Below are positions 54,538-62,651 of a stretch of 64,000 nt of DNA, in pieces. The notes beneath the pieces were generated by a model, which searched no databases, was not told the DNA's origin, and saw only the letters and a list, made by a program, of their open reading frames with translations. Each line of letters begins with the position of its first letter. The stretch's first letter is position 1. The DNA comes from Acerihabitans sp035013185 (GTDB taxonomy: Bacteria > Pseudomonadota > Gammaproteobacteria > Enterobacterales > Enterobacteriaceae). The DNA lies in contig NZ_JAYGJO010000024.1 of NCBI RefSeq assembly GCF_035013185.1, forward strand, positions 19,527 to 83,526. Reading direction: 5' to 3'. The position numbers were made by a program, and so were the translations under genes.

Positions 54538-55908
54538 TTATGATGCCTCCTGCACGGACTGACGGTCCGGGTTCTCGCGCCGCTGTGGTGAACGGGTTCG
54601 TTGTAACGCGATCAGTTCAACCACGTCGCGGGCACTGTTAACCCCATCCTCATGAAAACCGTTGTACCAGTACGCACCGCAAAACCAGCTACGGTGGTGA
54701 CCGTTAATACGGTGACGCTGCTGTTGTGCCTGGTGGCTGGCAAGATTGAGCACCGGATGCATGTAAGTCGTGCGCCACAAGGTCTTACTTTCATCAATTG
54801 AGGTCAGCGGATTGAGGGATACGCAAAACGTTTGCGGCGCATGCAGTCCCTGCAAGATGTTCATATTGTAGGTCACGCTGGCGCGGCGGCTGTGCGCCGG
54901 AAGACTGTCAGGCATAGCCGCATGCGTGGCTGCATCGTGCGAAGGAGGCAACTGATAATTCCAGCTCGCCCACGCGCATTTTGCCCGTGGCAACAGCCGA
55001 GTGTCGGTATGCAAAATCACCTCGTTGGCCTGATACGGCAGCGCCCCAAGAATGCGGTGTTCGTCAGCCGTGGCGTGATCGCCCAAAATGGCCAGCGCTT
55101 GATCGGCATGGCAGGCAAAGATCACCTGATCAAAACCGTGCTCACCATGATTGGAGTACAGCGTTACGCCCTGAGCGAAACGGGTAACATGAGTCACCGG
55201 GGTATTGGTCAGTAATGTTACACGCTCGGGAAGCATTAACTGCATACGGCGAATGTATTCCCGCGACCCACCCGGCACCACCATCCACTGTGGGCGGTTG
55301 GTGACATCCAGCAAGCCGTGATTGTCGAAAAAGCGCAAGAACATCGCCAGCGGAAAATTTGCCATCTCGCCCAGCGTGGAAGACCAGATCGCCGCCCCCA
55401 TCGGCAGCACGTAATGCAGCGCGAAAAAAGGCGTGAAGCCATTCTGATCCAATAAATCGCCCAGCGTTTCTTCACTGTGGTGAGCATTGAGCAAGCGCGC
55501 CTTACACAGCTTATTAAAGCGCAAAATGTCGAGAATAAAGCGCCAGAATGACGGTTTAAACAGATTGCTGCGCTGAGCAAACAGGCTATTGAGCGAATGA
55601 CCGTTATACTCTAGCCCAGTTAACGGATTGCGAACGGAAAAACTCATTTCCGTCGGTTGGCCTTCGATGCCGAGCTCGTTGAGCAACGCGATAAACTGTG
55701 GATAAGTGCGTGAGTTATACACAATAAAACCGGTGTCGATAGCGTAGGTTTTACCCTCGGATATCACATCTTGGGTCGCCGTGTGTCCGCCTAATGTCGC
55801 TGCGCTTTCAAACACGGTAATATCACAGTCAGGCTGGCGCTGCGCCAATAACCATGCACAACTCAACCCAGAAATACCACTGCCAATAATAGCCACTTTG
55901 GTTGTCAT
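54538..55908 (-). CDS. FAD-dependent amine oxidase/desaturase-like protein
   Basis: A 456-residue flavoprotein. The N-terminal FAD-binding motif is VAIIGSGISGLSCAWLLAQR followed by ESAATLGGHTATQDV; the C-terminal FAD-binding part is WFCGAYWYNGFHEDGVNSAR. It belongs to the NAD(P)-binding/amine-oxidase group, whose cluster relatives are proposed to desaturate or oxidise methylated fatty acids. It begins 1 bp after the SDR stop. The stop codon TAA overlaps the altered DUF1365 start. Confidence 0.88.
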   Translation of the reverse strand: MTTKVAIIGSGISGLSCAWLLAQRQPDCDITVFESAATLGGHTATQDVISEGKTYAIDTGFIVYNSRTYPQFIALLNELGIEGQPTEMSFSVRNPLTGLEYNGHSLNSLFAQRSNLFKPSFWRFILDILRFNKLCKARLLNAHHSEETLGDLLDQNGFTPFFALHYVLPMGAAIWSSTLGEMANFPLAMFLRFFDNHGLLDVTNRPQWMVVPGGSREYIRRMQLMLPERVTLLTNTPVTHVTRFAQGVTLYSNHGEHGFDQVIFACHADQALAILGDHATADEHRILGALPYQANEVILHTDTRLLPRAKCAWASWNYQLPPSHDAATHAAMPDSLPAHSRRASVTYNMNILQGLHAPQTFCVSLNPLTSIDESKTLWRTTYMHPVLNLASHQAQQQRHRINGHHRSWFCGAYWYNGFHEDGVNSARDVVELIALQRTRSPQRRENPDRQSVQEAS

Positions 55909-55909
55909 G

Positions 55910-56626
55910 TTATGCCACCATTTTTCGGCTTAACCATTTTTGCAGGCTGACCGGCAGCAGTGATGCCACCTTCAGTAACCAGGCAAAAAGGGGAGGAAAG
56001 GCAATTTCACTGGCACCCTGCGCCAGTTTTTTACGGATATGTTGCGATGCCTGGACCACAGTGACCATCATCGGCATCGAGAAATCATTACGCACGGTCA
56101 ACGGTGTATCGACAAAACCCGGCTGGATCAGCGATACGTGAATGTTGCGTGCCACCAGATCAACCGCCAAAGAACGGGCAAAATAGGCCAGCGCAGCTTT
56201 GGACGCACCGTAGGCTTGTGCGCGGGAGAACGGCAGCAGGCTCGCGGTCGATCCCACCAGCGCCACGCGACTCCCGGCGGTTAAGGTGGGCAGCAGGGCG
56301 TCGAGACAATTGACCGGGCCGATAAAATTAACCTGCATCACTCGGGCGACCTTCTCCGCCTCTACCACACCGTTATCCAGATACTCACAGGTTCCGGCGC
56401 ACAGAATCACTAAATCAGCCTGCGCCCCCTGCAACGCCCGGCGCGTATCCTGTAAATCAGTGATATCAAAACTCAGGGGAACCATCAGCGCATGGTCTGT
56501 GGCGACGGCAGCCAGTTTGGCTGCATCACGTCCGCAGGCCGTCACTCGCCAACCGTCGTTTGCGTAATCCAATGCCAATTGTTTGCCAATGCCTGAACTG
56601 GCACCGGTAATGATAACGTGGCGCAT
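55910..56626 (-). CDS. SDR family oxidoreductase of the lipid-modification operon
   Basis: A short-chain dehydrogenase of 238 residues. TGASSGIGKQLALDYANDGW is the cofactor motif, LVILCAGTCEY is the NAG-like strand (CAG here), and the catalytic VGSTASLLPFSRAQAYGASK is present. Its ATG overlaps the stop of the NTF2-like gene by one base, so the genes are translationally linked. Confidence 0.9.
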   Translation of the reverse strand: MRHVIITGASSGIGKQLALDYANDGWRVTACGRDAAKLAAVATDHALMVPLSFDITDLQDTRRALQGAQADLVILCAGTCEYLDNGVVEAEKVARVMQVNFIGPVNCLDALLPTLTAGSRVALVGSTASLLPFSRAQAYGASKAALAYFARSLAVDLVARNIHVSLIQPGFVDTPLTVRNDFSMPMMVTVVQASQHIRKKLAQGASEIAFPPLFAWLLKVASLLPVSLQKWLSRKMVA

Positions 56627-57078
56627 TATTTCAACCTTGCTTTAAGGGCCCGAACCGCCCCGCCGAGCACGGGAACATGTTCATATAACATGGCGCCAAG
56701 GTCGTAATAATCGCGCTGATAAATAACGCGATTCTCTGCAAGACGCAGATGACTAGCACCCATCACCGTTATCCCCTGCCCCTTTTTCAGTGCCGGGTGT
56801 GCATATTCCATACGCCAAAACAGTGACGCGTCATCACCCTGAACCAGTGCGGGCTGGACATCAAAGCGGCAGTACTTCACTTTCTTCAGTAATTGGGTGA
56901 AATAATGCTCAAGCGCATCAACGCCGTCGTATTGTGATACCGGATCAATAAACACCACCTGCGGGTGATAAATCAGAGAAAGTTGCGGCAATTGACTCAA
57001 ACCCAGTTGTCGATAAAAATCGTAAAGCCGCGTCAGAACCTCAGCGGGCTGGTGTGGATCAGGAACAGGTTTACTCAT
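56626..57078 (-). CDS. NTF2-like (SnoaL-type) protein
   Basis: A 150-residue protein with the cone-shaped NTF2-like pattern: RLYDFYRQLGLSQLPQLSLI, then YHPQVVFIDPVSQYDGVDAL, then FWRMEYAHPALKKGQGITVM. Relatives in the same kind of cluster are annotated as nuclear transport factor 2 family proteins; some bind small lipids or serve as isomerases. The start overlaps the regulator gene stop by 8 bp. Confidence 0.88.
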   Translation of the reverse strand: MSKPVPDPHQPAEVLTRLYDFYRQLGLSQLPQLSLIYHPQVVFIDPVSQYDGVDALEHYFTQLLKKVKYCRFDVQPALVQGDDASLFWRMEYAHPALKKGQGITVMGASHLRLAENRVIYQRDYYDLGAMLYEHVPVLGGAVRALKARLK

Positions 57079-57940
57079 CTTTTTTCCTCACGCTTCGCAA
57101 CGCTAATACTGTGCGATCGTCAAACAGATCGGTTGTCGCACCCGATCCGAGGTGAGAAGTGGCAGCGGATGCCGGTTTAACATTTGTGTCGGTGGCCATC
57201 AACATTGCCGCGCTGCCAAGCAGGGTGACGGAAATCCCCCGCTCATGCCATTGTGCCAGTTTGAGGTGTTGTCTCTGGGTCAGTTTCCCTTCTGCCCAAA
57301 TAAGCCATTGCCCCTTTTCGGTATTATCCAAATACGGGTCGTCAACCGGGATCGCCAGCACCTCCACTTGCCTACCTTCTTCGCAACGGATCATGGCCTC
57401 CAGCCACAGTTCGACGCTATCCATATGCCCCCAGCCCAGCAGCATTGTCCGATTTCCAGGACGTTTACGTGCGGCATTGGCGCACATCACAGCATGTTCA
57501 ATCAGCAAACCATCAAGCTGGCTGAGCAACATGCGTAACCGATGGTCGCCTGAGTTAAGGCGCGTGCGCAGTGGACGAAAAACATGATTCACCAGCGAAG
57601 CGGCAGGGTATTCGCGACCCAATTCCCTTATTGTCTGGCGTACGGTCTGACTGCGGCCATTTTGCAATGCCGACAGCAGACGATGCTCAAATTGCGACCA
57701 ATCGCCAGAGGGTGTCGTCACACTGCCTTCCAGTAATGCTTTGACCTGGCCGACCGGAACGCCCCGTTCAATCCATCCTAAAATAGCCTGGATCGTTTGC
57801 AGATCTTCATCATTAAACAAACGATGCCCCCCTTCAGTACGCTGAGGCTTAAGCAAACCATAACGGCGTTGCCAAGCCCTGAGCGTGACGGGGTTAATAC
57901 CACAAATGCGAGCGACCTCGCCGATACTGTAAAAAGACAT
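57071..57940 (-). CDS. MerR-family regulator, MlrA-like
   Basis: A 289-residue MerR-type regulator from the ATG at 57940. The DNA-binding domain MSFYSIGEVARICGINPVTL and QRTEGGHRLFNDEDL is nearly identical in form to E. coli MlrA, and similarity continues through the C-terminal part (LNSGDHRLRMLLSQLDGLLI, MLLGWGHMDSVELWLEAM). The C-terminal half has the remains of a B12-binding fold without an obvious cobalamin histidine motif. This recalls the B12-independent LitR/PplR regulators of light-induced lipid genes. It is the first gene of the operon and probably controls it. Confidence 0.88.
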   Translation of the reverse strand: MSFYSIGEVARICGINPVTLRAWQRRYGLLKPQRTEGGHRLFNDEDLQTIQAILGWIERGVPVGQVKALLEGSVTTPSGDWSQFEHRLLSALQNGRSQTVRQTIRELGREYPAASLVNHVFRPLRTRLNSGDHRLRMLLSQLDGLLIEHAVMCANAARKRPGNRTMLLGWGHMDSVELWLEAMIRCEEGRQVEVLAIPVDDPYLDNTEKGQWLIWAEGKLTQRQHLKLAQWHERGISVTLLGSAAMLMATDTNVKPASAATSHLGSGATTDLFDDRTVLALRSVRKKDE

Positions 57941-57996
57941 GTGATCATCCGTTAGTGTCATACTGCATAAGGTCACTCTACTGCCAGTAGCATAAA

Positions 57997-58025
57997 CTTA
58001 TACAACATTATTATTAGTGTACAAG
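57997..58025. promoter_or_regulatory. MlrA-box-like palindrome and promoter upstream of the lipid operon
   Basis: CTTATACA (57997-58004) and TGTACAAG (58018-58025) are inverted arms, 7 of 8 bases complementary, separated by 13 bp. The E. coli MlrA site is TTGTACA-N12-TGTACAA, so arms and spacing are nearly the same. On the minus strand the arms cover a TTGTAC -35-like and a TATAAG -10-like element 16 bp apart. The MlrA-like protein encoded 57 bp downstream probably binds here and autoregulates the operon. Confidence 0.65.
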
Positions 58026-58091
58026 TTAATTCAGGTTTTTGTATTTTATTTTCTGGTTGTGTCTGCCCACGCAGGCCATCGCAAGTCGCTC

Positions 58092-58224
58092 ACATCGACA
58101 GTTGCGGTCTGGGAGGAAAATCGTTTATGGGATGGGGGTGGGGGTAGACGTGGTGCATGTTGCAGAATATGGGCTTAATCCCGGCGTTAAAATGGCCTGC
58201 GCCATGCTAGATGAAAGGGTGTAA
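58092..58224 (+). pseudogene. Degraded partial copy of the gene at 58703-59050
   Basis: VVHVAEYGLNPGVKMACAML in this fragment matches VVHVAEYGLDPGAEIACAML of the intact downstream gene, and the DNA from about 58092 is recognisably similar (for example GAATATGGGCTTAATCCCGG). The N-terminal half is missing or mutated and an early stop follows. It is a decayed duplicate inside the satellite-like region. Confidence 0.65.
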
Positions 58225-58258
58225 GTAGATTCTAGATTGCAGATAAAATAGGGGTCCC

Positions 58259-58558
58259 GTGCGCAATTTCTACCTGTTCCGGCAAAAAGGCCTTTGCGCC
58301 AACCCACCGGTTAGCTATAGTTTCCGCGCTGTCGCAAAATCGACAGTCGGGCGTGAGAACCCGCGTTTAACTATGGCGACACCACACGCGCCAAGCGTGT
58401 TTTTTATGTCGCAGTTCTGGTTTGTCGTTTTTTTTTTTACGCAGCGGTATTTGTGCCATTGCTGCAGTAATACAATGGTGGCCCAGGCAGGGCAGCCTTC
58501 GGGCTGGCCGGGTTCCATAGTTACCGGTTTCTCACCCCTGTCTGGGCTGCCACCCTAG
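58259..58558 (+). CDS. Phage P4-type Ash family protein
   Basis: A 99-residue protein from a GTG start. It carries the phrases typical of Ash/Icd-like proteins of P4-like satellites and enterobacterial prophages: AKSTVGRENP, then TPHAPSVFF, then MVAQAGQPSGWPGSIVTG. Such genes lie in the immunity/early region of P4 elements, and relatives have been linked to phage induction or host cell division. No integrase, alpha primase or att site is seen, so this is a fragment of a satellite. The C-terminal extension found in longer members is absent. Confidence 0.65.
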   Translation: MRNFYLFRQKGLCANPPVSYSFRAVAKSTVGRENPRLTMATPHAPSVFFMSQFWFVVFFFTQRYLCHCCSNTMVAQAGQPSGWPGSIVTGFSPLSGLPP

Positions 58559-58702
58559 CGTGAGAACTTCGGTGGTAGCTGTTATCAGCCAACTATGGGA
58601 GTCATCCCACATGCTTAAACATCCCCTACCCTGGTATCTAGGATGCGCGTCTGTAATGTCCGTACCCGGCCGCAACCTCTTTTTTTCTCAGGAGGCAACA
58701 TT

Positions 58703-59050
58703 ATGATCCCTAGCGCGAATCCATCCTGCATTATCTTGGAACTGCGGCTGGCGTTATATCGGCGCGTTGTGGCCTGCGCCTACCAGGAAACCTGTAACGA
58801 ATGCGGCCTGCGGTTAACCCTGACCATCGACGATCTGGAAGAAAAAATCGTTCATGGCGTGGAAGTGGTCCATGTGGCGGAATATGGGCTTGATCCCGGT
58901 GCTGAAATTGCCTGCGCCATGCTAGGCGAAATGGTTCAGGCAGATTTTCTTTCTGCGCCGCCCCGCCTGACCCGGTTTGGCGAACAGGTCATGGACGAGA
59001 TCTGCCGTGACCACCTTTATCCCGGACAATTGAATAACAATTTACATTAA
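58703..59050 (+). CDS. Uncharacterised small protein of the satellite-like region
   Basis: I do not recognise this 115-residue protein. The ATG at 58703 has a perfect AGGAGG 8 bp upstream, so it is very likely translated. It is acidic and cysteine-containing (CAYQETCNECGLRL), and its second half has VVHVAEYGLDPGAEIACAML and RFGEQVMDEICRDHLYPG. A decayed duplicate lies at 58092-58224, on the other side of the ash gene. Its position suggests a phage or satellite accessory gene. Confidence 0.6.
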   Translation: MIPSANPSCIILELRLALYRRVVACAYQETCNECGLRLTLTIDDLEEKIVHGVEVVHVAEYGLDPGAEIACAMLGEMVQADFLSAPPRLTRFGEQVMDEICRDHLYPGQLNNNLH

Positions 59051-59073
59051 ACCACGCTGAGGCCATACAACGT

Positions 59074-59247
59074 ATGGCGGACAACAACAACCAGGCCCGC
59101 TGGTTACACGTGCGGGCGCTATTATCTGGGATTGCAACACCCACACCCGAGATGGACATCATCCTCAACTACTGTAAATCTATTCTGAAGCTTGCGACCA
59201 ACCGAGCAAATATAAACATCTTGTCCCTGGTCATACTTGAACAATAA
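59074..59247 (+). CDS. Possible 57-residue small protein
   Basis: An open frame of 57 codons begins 23 bp after the preceding stop with GAGG about 12 bp upstream (MADNNNQARWLHVRALLSGI ... PEMDIILNYCKSILKLATNR). Amino-acid composition and helix pattern look protein-like, but no family is recognised. It may be a further small satellite gene or chance. Confidence 0.3.
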   Translation: MADNNNQARWLHVRALLSGIATPTPEMDIILNYCKSILKLATNRANINILSLVILEQ

Positions 59248-59297
59248 TAGAGGACGCCATTCGGCACAGTACAGGCAACAATTCATCACACACTCCG

Positions 59298-59873
59298 TTA
59301 CGTCGCCTTCTTGACATCGTTGCCAGGGCGATTTGTCAGGATGGCGCTCATAATAACATGAAAGAGATGATCCTCCTGTGGCGCAAATGCAGGTTGGTCG
59401 ATGAGCCAGCCGAGCGCTGACATAAGGGCGAACAGGTCCCCCCCGTCAATATCGGCTCGCGCCGTTCCGTCGGCCTGAGCACGGAGCAGTAATCGCTCGC
59501 CTGCTGAGTGCACCTCTGCACATGACGCGTAAAGCGCGGATTCCGGGTCCGCGTGGGCGTTCGCCATCAGAGCGACAACGCCGCTATAGCTATGAACGAA
59601 TGCCACCCCTTCACGAAACCAGGACACGAGCGCTTCGTCAGGCGGATTCAATGTTTCAAGTTTGTTTGCCTTCTGCGTCAGTGCGTCCAGATTCGTACGC
59701 AGCAACGCGTCGAACAAGGCTTCTCGTGTCGGGAAATGGCGAAACAGCGTAGCCAACCCAACGTCAGCCCGGCGGGCGATATCCCGCATGGACGCATTGG
59801 CACCATGCTCGGTAACGACCTCACGCGCGACCGCAAGCAGGTGGTTGTAATTTTTTCTGGCGTCAGCTCGCAT
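59298..59873 (-). CDS. TetR/AcrR-family transcriptional regulator
   Basis: There are 191 residues. The helix-turn-helix is ASMRDIARRADVGLATLFRH followed by FPTREALFDAL, and the C-terminal domain is the ligand-binding part. The ATG at 59873 has AGGAGA 4 bp upstream. It is divergent from the SDR/F420-reductase-like pair, which it probably represses through the palindrome at 59892-59904. Codon use is GC-rich, like that pair. Confidence 0.9.
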   Translation of the reverse strand: MRADARKNYNHLLAVAREVVTEHGANASMRDIARRADVGLATLFRHFPTREALFDALLRTNLDALTQKANKLETLNPPDEALVSWFREGVAFVHSYSGVVALMANAHADPESALYASCAEVHSAGERLLLRAQADGTARADIDGGDLFALMSALGWLIDQPAFAPQEDHLFHVIMSAILTNRPGNDVKKAT

Positions 59874-59881
59874 AAGTCTCC

Positions 59882-59936
59882 TTGACAAAGTGGATCAGTG
59901 ATCCGTATATTAAAAGCGTATCCGGAACAGTGACCC
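59882..59936 (+). promoter_or_regulatory. Promoter of the SDR gene with TetR-type operators
   Basis: TTGACA (59882-59887) and TATATT (59906-59911) form a strong sigma-70 promoter with an 18-bp spacer. The spacer contains the perfect palindrome GGATCAGTGATCC (59892-59904). A related copy, GGAACAGTGACCC, follows after the -10 element (about 59924-59936). A repressor on these sites would block both divergent genes. Confidence 0.65.
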
Positions 59937-60001
59937 ACAAAATACAGCATATTCGTATAAATGGGAAACAAGATCCGTCCAACACCACGAAAGGAAATAT
60001 C

Positions 60002-60736
60002 ATGGGAAAGCTTGAAGGTAAAGTTGCAGTCATCACCGGGGGCGCTACAGGCATCGGCCGCGCCGCGGCAAAGCGCTTCATTGAGGAGGGTGCTTTTGTC
60101 TTCATCTTCGGCCGTCGACAGGAAGCGCTCGACGCCGCCGTGGCCGACCTCGGACCCAATGTCCGCGCGGTGAAGGGCTCGGTCTTCGATCTGGCCGATC
60201 TCGACCGACTCTACACAGCGGTGAAGGCCGAGCGAGGGACCCTCGACATCGTCTTCGCCAATGCTGGGGCAGGAAGCCCGCTTCCGCTCGGCGAGATCAC
60301 CTCCGAGCATATTGACGAAATCTTCGACACCAACGTGAAGGGTTCTATCTTCACGATCCAAAAGGCACTGCCGCTGATGGGCCAGGGCGGTTCGATCATC
60401 CTGACCGGATCGAGCGCAGGCACCACGGGCGCCCCGGCATTCAGCGTCTACAGTGCGAGCAAGGCGGCAGTGCGCAATCTCGCACGGACCTGGGCGGAAG
60501 ACTTGAAGGGCACCGGCATCCGGGTAAATGTGCTGTCGCCTGGGCCGACGGCGACTGAACTCGCGAAGGAAGCTCTGGGCGAAGAGGGTATGAAGGTCTT
60601 CGCCTCGATGAATCCGCTTCAACGCATGGCCGATCCTGCGGAGATCGGAGCGGTGGCTGCTTTTCTCGCGTCGCAGGACAGCAGTTTCATGACCGGCAGC
60701 GAGGTCGCCGCTGACGGCGGCCTGGCGCAAATCTGA
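60002..60736 (+). CDS. SDR family oxidoreductase (TetR-controlled cassette)
   Basis: A 244-residue short-chain dehydrogenase. TGGATGIGRAAAKRFIEEGA is the cofactor site, FANAGAGSPLPLG is the NAG strand, and SSAGTTGAPAFSVYSASKAA carries the active-site residues. The ATG at 60002 follows GAAAGGA. Codon use is richer in GC-ending codons than the chromosomal genes around it, which points to transfer from a higher-GC proteobacterium. The substrate is unknown; such SDR genes behind TetR repressors often act on xenobiotic carbonyls. Confidence 0.92.
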   Translation: MGKLEGKVAVITGGATGIGRAAAKRFIEEGAFVFIFGRRQEALDAAVADLGPNVRAVKGSVFDLADLDRLYTAVKAERGTLDIVFANAGAGSPLPLGEITSEHIDEIFDTNVKGSIFTIQKALPLMGQGGSIILTGSSAGTTGAPAFSVYSASKAAVRNLARTWAEDLKGTGIRVNVLSPGPTATELAKEALGEEGMKVFASMNPLQRMADPAEIGAVAAFLASQDSSFMTGSEVAADGGLAQI

Positions 60737-60807
60737 CGCGCCACGCCCGGCCGGTCACTCCAGTCGATATTTGGAGCCCCCGGGCGTGGTAAACCTAAGG
60801 AGAATAT

Positions 60808-61404
60808 ATGAGCTACGCAATTATCGGTTTCGGCAAGATTGGTCACGCCCTTGCCAGGGCTTTTGCCCGCAACGGCATCGACGTATCCGTTGCAACCACG
60901 CGCGACCCGGCAAGCTTTGCATACGATGCAGCCGAAATCGGACCCAAGATCATTCCCAAAACACTGGCGGAAGCCATCAAGGCGGACATCATCTTTTTGG
61001 CTGTCCGTTTCGAGTCATACCCGGAGGTCGCGAAGGCGCTGTCCAACTGGAAGGGAAAGACCATCATTGACGCGATGAACACGTTAGCCCCACTTGAAGA
61101 ACTGGACGGTCTCCCGTCCTCTGCCGTCGTCGCGAAAGCGTTCACCGGAGCCAGGCTGGTGAAGGGATTCAACCATTTGGCCTCTGCCGTCCTTGACCAG
61201 GACCCGGCCGTACACGGTGGCAGGAGAGTCGTGTTCTTGGCCAGCGACGATAACAGCGCCGCAGAGGAGATTGGTGCGCTTGCGGAAAATCTCGGTTTCT
61301 CGCCGATCAAACTTGGTGGGCTTTCGCAGGGTGGACTGCTTGTGCACTCGCGTGGAAATATCTGGGGTCAACTGATCTTTAAGGACCTGGTCAAGTTTGA
61401 CTGA
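60808..61404 (+). CDS. NADPH-dependent F420-reductase-like Rossmann protein
   Basis: There are 198 residues. The N-terminal nucleotide-binding motif is AIIGFGKIGHALARAFARNG, and the body resembles F420-dependent NADP reductases (KTIIDAMNTLAPLEELDG; ARLVKGFNHLASAVL). Enterobacteria lack coenzyme F420, so it more likely uses another hydride partner. It follows the SDR gene by 71 bp with AAGGAG before the ATG and shares its GC-rich codon use, so both belong to the same cassette. Confidence 0.88.
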   Translation: MSYAIIGFGKIGHALARAFARNGIDVSVATTRDPASFAYDAAEIGPKIIPKTLAEAIKADIIFLAVRFESYPEVAKALSNWKGKTIIDAMNTLAPLEELDGLPSSAVVAKAFTGARLVKGFNHLASAVLDQDPAVHGGRRVVFLASDDNSAAEEIGALAENLGFSPIKLGGLSQGGLLVHSRGNIWGQLIFKDLVKFD

Positions 61405-61520
61405 TGAAAAACCGAATGGTGGCCATTCTGGTGGTCTTGACAAAAAATATTTTATATCTTAGCTTAATTATTAGACAGTTACTGGCAAAGGCAATCCCAG
61501 CCAGAGGTGCCAGAATTTTA

Positions 61521-61556
61521 AAAAAGCCCGTTTCTGGGAACTGAAACGGGCTTTTT
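61521..61556. terminator. Bidirectional intrinsic terminator
   Basis: AAAAAGCCCGTTTC and GAAACGGGCTTTTT form a 14-bp stem (nine G/C-rich core pairs plus flanking A/U pairs) around an 8-base loop. U-runs result on both strands. It closes the SDR cassette on one side and the MarR-GNAT gene on the other. Confidence 0.85.
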
Positions 61557-61678
61557 ACTTTCGACAGTTTCTGGAAGTCGGCTAAGAGCGTACATAATAA
61601 AAACCACGATGTGCTGATGTACGGAGAATGGGGCAGCAAGTATGTAAGGCCCGCAACCCGAGTGAGACTTAAGGAAAA

Positions 61679-62629
61679 TTACCTGACTCTACGAGTAAAC
61701 TGCTGCTCTGTCATATTGCTTCCCCACTGGTCACCTTGCCATTCTTTAGACAGTTTAAAACCGAATGACTCATACAAACGCCTTGCCGCCGCCAGTTTAT
61801 TAAACGTCCATAGCTGAACCGCAGAAAATTCTCTGTCATCGCAAAATTTCATCGCTTCGCCAATCAGCTTTTTGCCCGCTCCGCTGCCACGGCAACCGTC
61901 ATCAAGGATGAACCAACGCAAGTGCGCCTCACCGTTGCCCAGGTCTTCACCGTCAATTGCGACAGAGCCGACGATGCGCTCGTCCAGCACGGCCAACCAG
62001 ATCTGATTACACGCCTTATCCAGACGGCCCGAAAAATCAGCCAAGCCCGTGGCGACCTTACTCTCAAAAAAACGGCCGAAATTATGCTCTCTTGCGTAAT
62101 AGCTGCCATGCATTTCAGTTATGCGGCCAATCATTCCCGCATGATAGCCAGAGACGATGTTGAAGCTGCGCTGCCCATTCAGGTCAGTGTTATCACGGCA
62201 GGCTTTCAGGGCGTTGGCATAGGCAGTAAGACCTTGTGAGACGGCGTGCTGTTGATGGGGACCCATTTTTTTTAGTGCGGCGATGACACGTTCGTTACCG
62301 TAATGATTAATTTTCCGCACAGTGTCTCGGCCCTGTGCGGTAAGACCAAGCTGCTTAGTCCTTGCATCTTCAACCGAAGGGGTTTCTTCCAGTTCACCGA
62401 CGTTGACGAGTTTTGCCAACATGCGGCTGACGCTGGACTTCTCAAGCCCCAGGACCTGCACTAACTGAGCCGCAGTCATTGATCCCCGGGCTTCCACTTC
62501 AAGCAACGTGTGTACAACGGAAGGGGAATATTCAGTTGCCGCCAGAGTAGGCTTCATAAAACCGAGCTCCCGCACCATCAGGCGCGATGCTACGCGTATT
62601 TCTTCAACAATTAACGATTCAGCAATCAT
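61679..62629 (-). CDS. Bifunctional MarR-type regulator / GNAT acetyltransferase
   Basis: A 316-residue fusion. The N-terminal winged helix domain (about 30-110) shows MTAAQLVQVLGLEKSSVSRM and the KQLGLTAQGRDTVRKIN wing. The C-terminal GNAT domain (about 160-316) shows HLRWFILDDGCRGSGAGKKL for acetyl-CoA binding and AARRLYESFGFKLSKEWQG. Such fusions probably acetylate a small molecule and sense it or its product. A palindromic operator lies 23 bp upstream, suggesting autoregulation. Confidence 0.9.
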   Translation of the reverse strand: MIAESLIVEEIRVASRLMVRELGFMKPTLAATEYSPSVVHTLLEVEARGSMTAAQLVQVLGLEKSSVSRMLAKLVNVGELEETPSVEDARTKQLGLTAQGRDTVRKINHYGNERVIAALKKMGPHQQHAVSQGLTAYANALKACRDNTDLNGQRSFNIVSGYHAGMIGRITEMHGSYYAREHNFGRFFESKVATGLADFSGRLDKACNQIWLAVLDERIVGSVAIDGEDLGNGEAHLRWFILDDGCRGSGAGKKLIGEAMKFCDDREFSAVQLWTFNKLAAARRLYESFGFKLSKEWQGDQWGSNMTEQQFTRRVR

Positions 62630-62651
62630 TTACATTAACTCTTAAAACATA

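Noticed and set aside
61391..61639. 82-codon minus-strand frame over the terminator region
   Set aside because: It spans an intrinsic terminator and shows no family; a chance frame.
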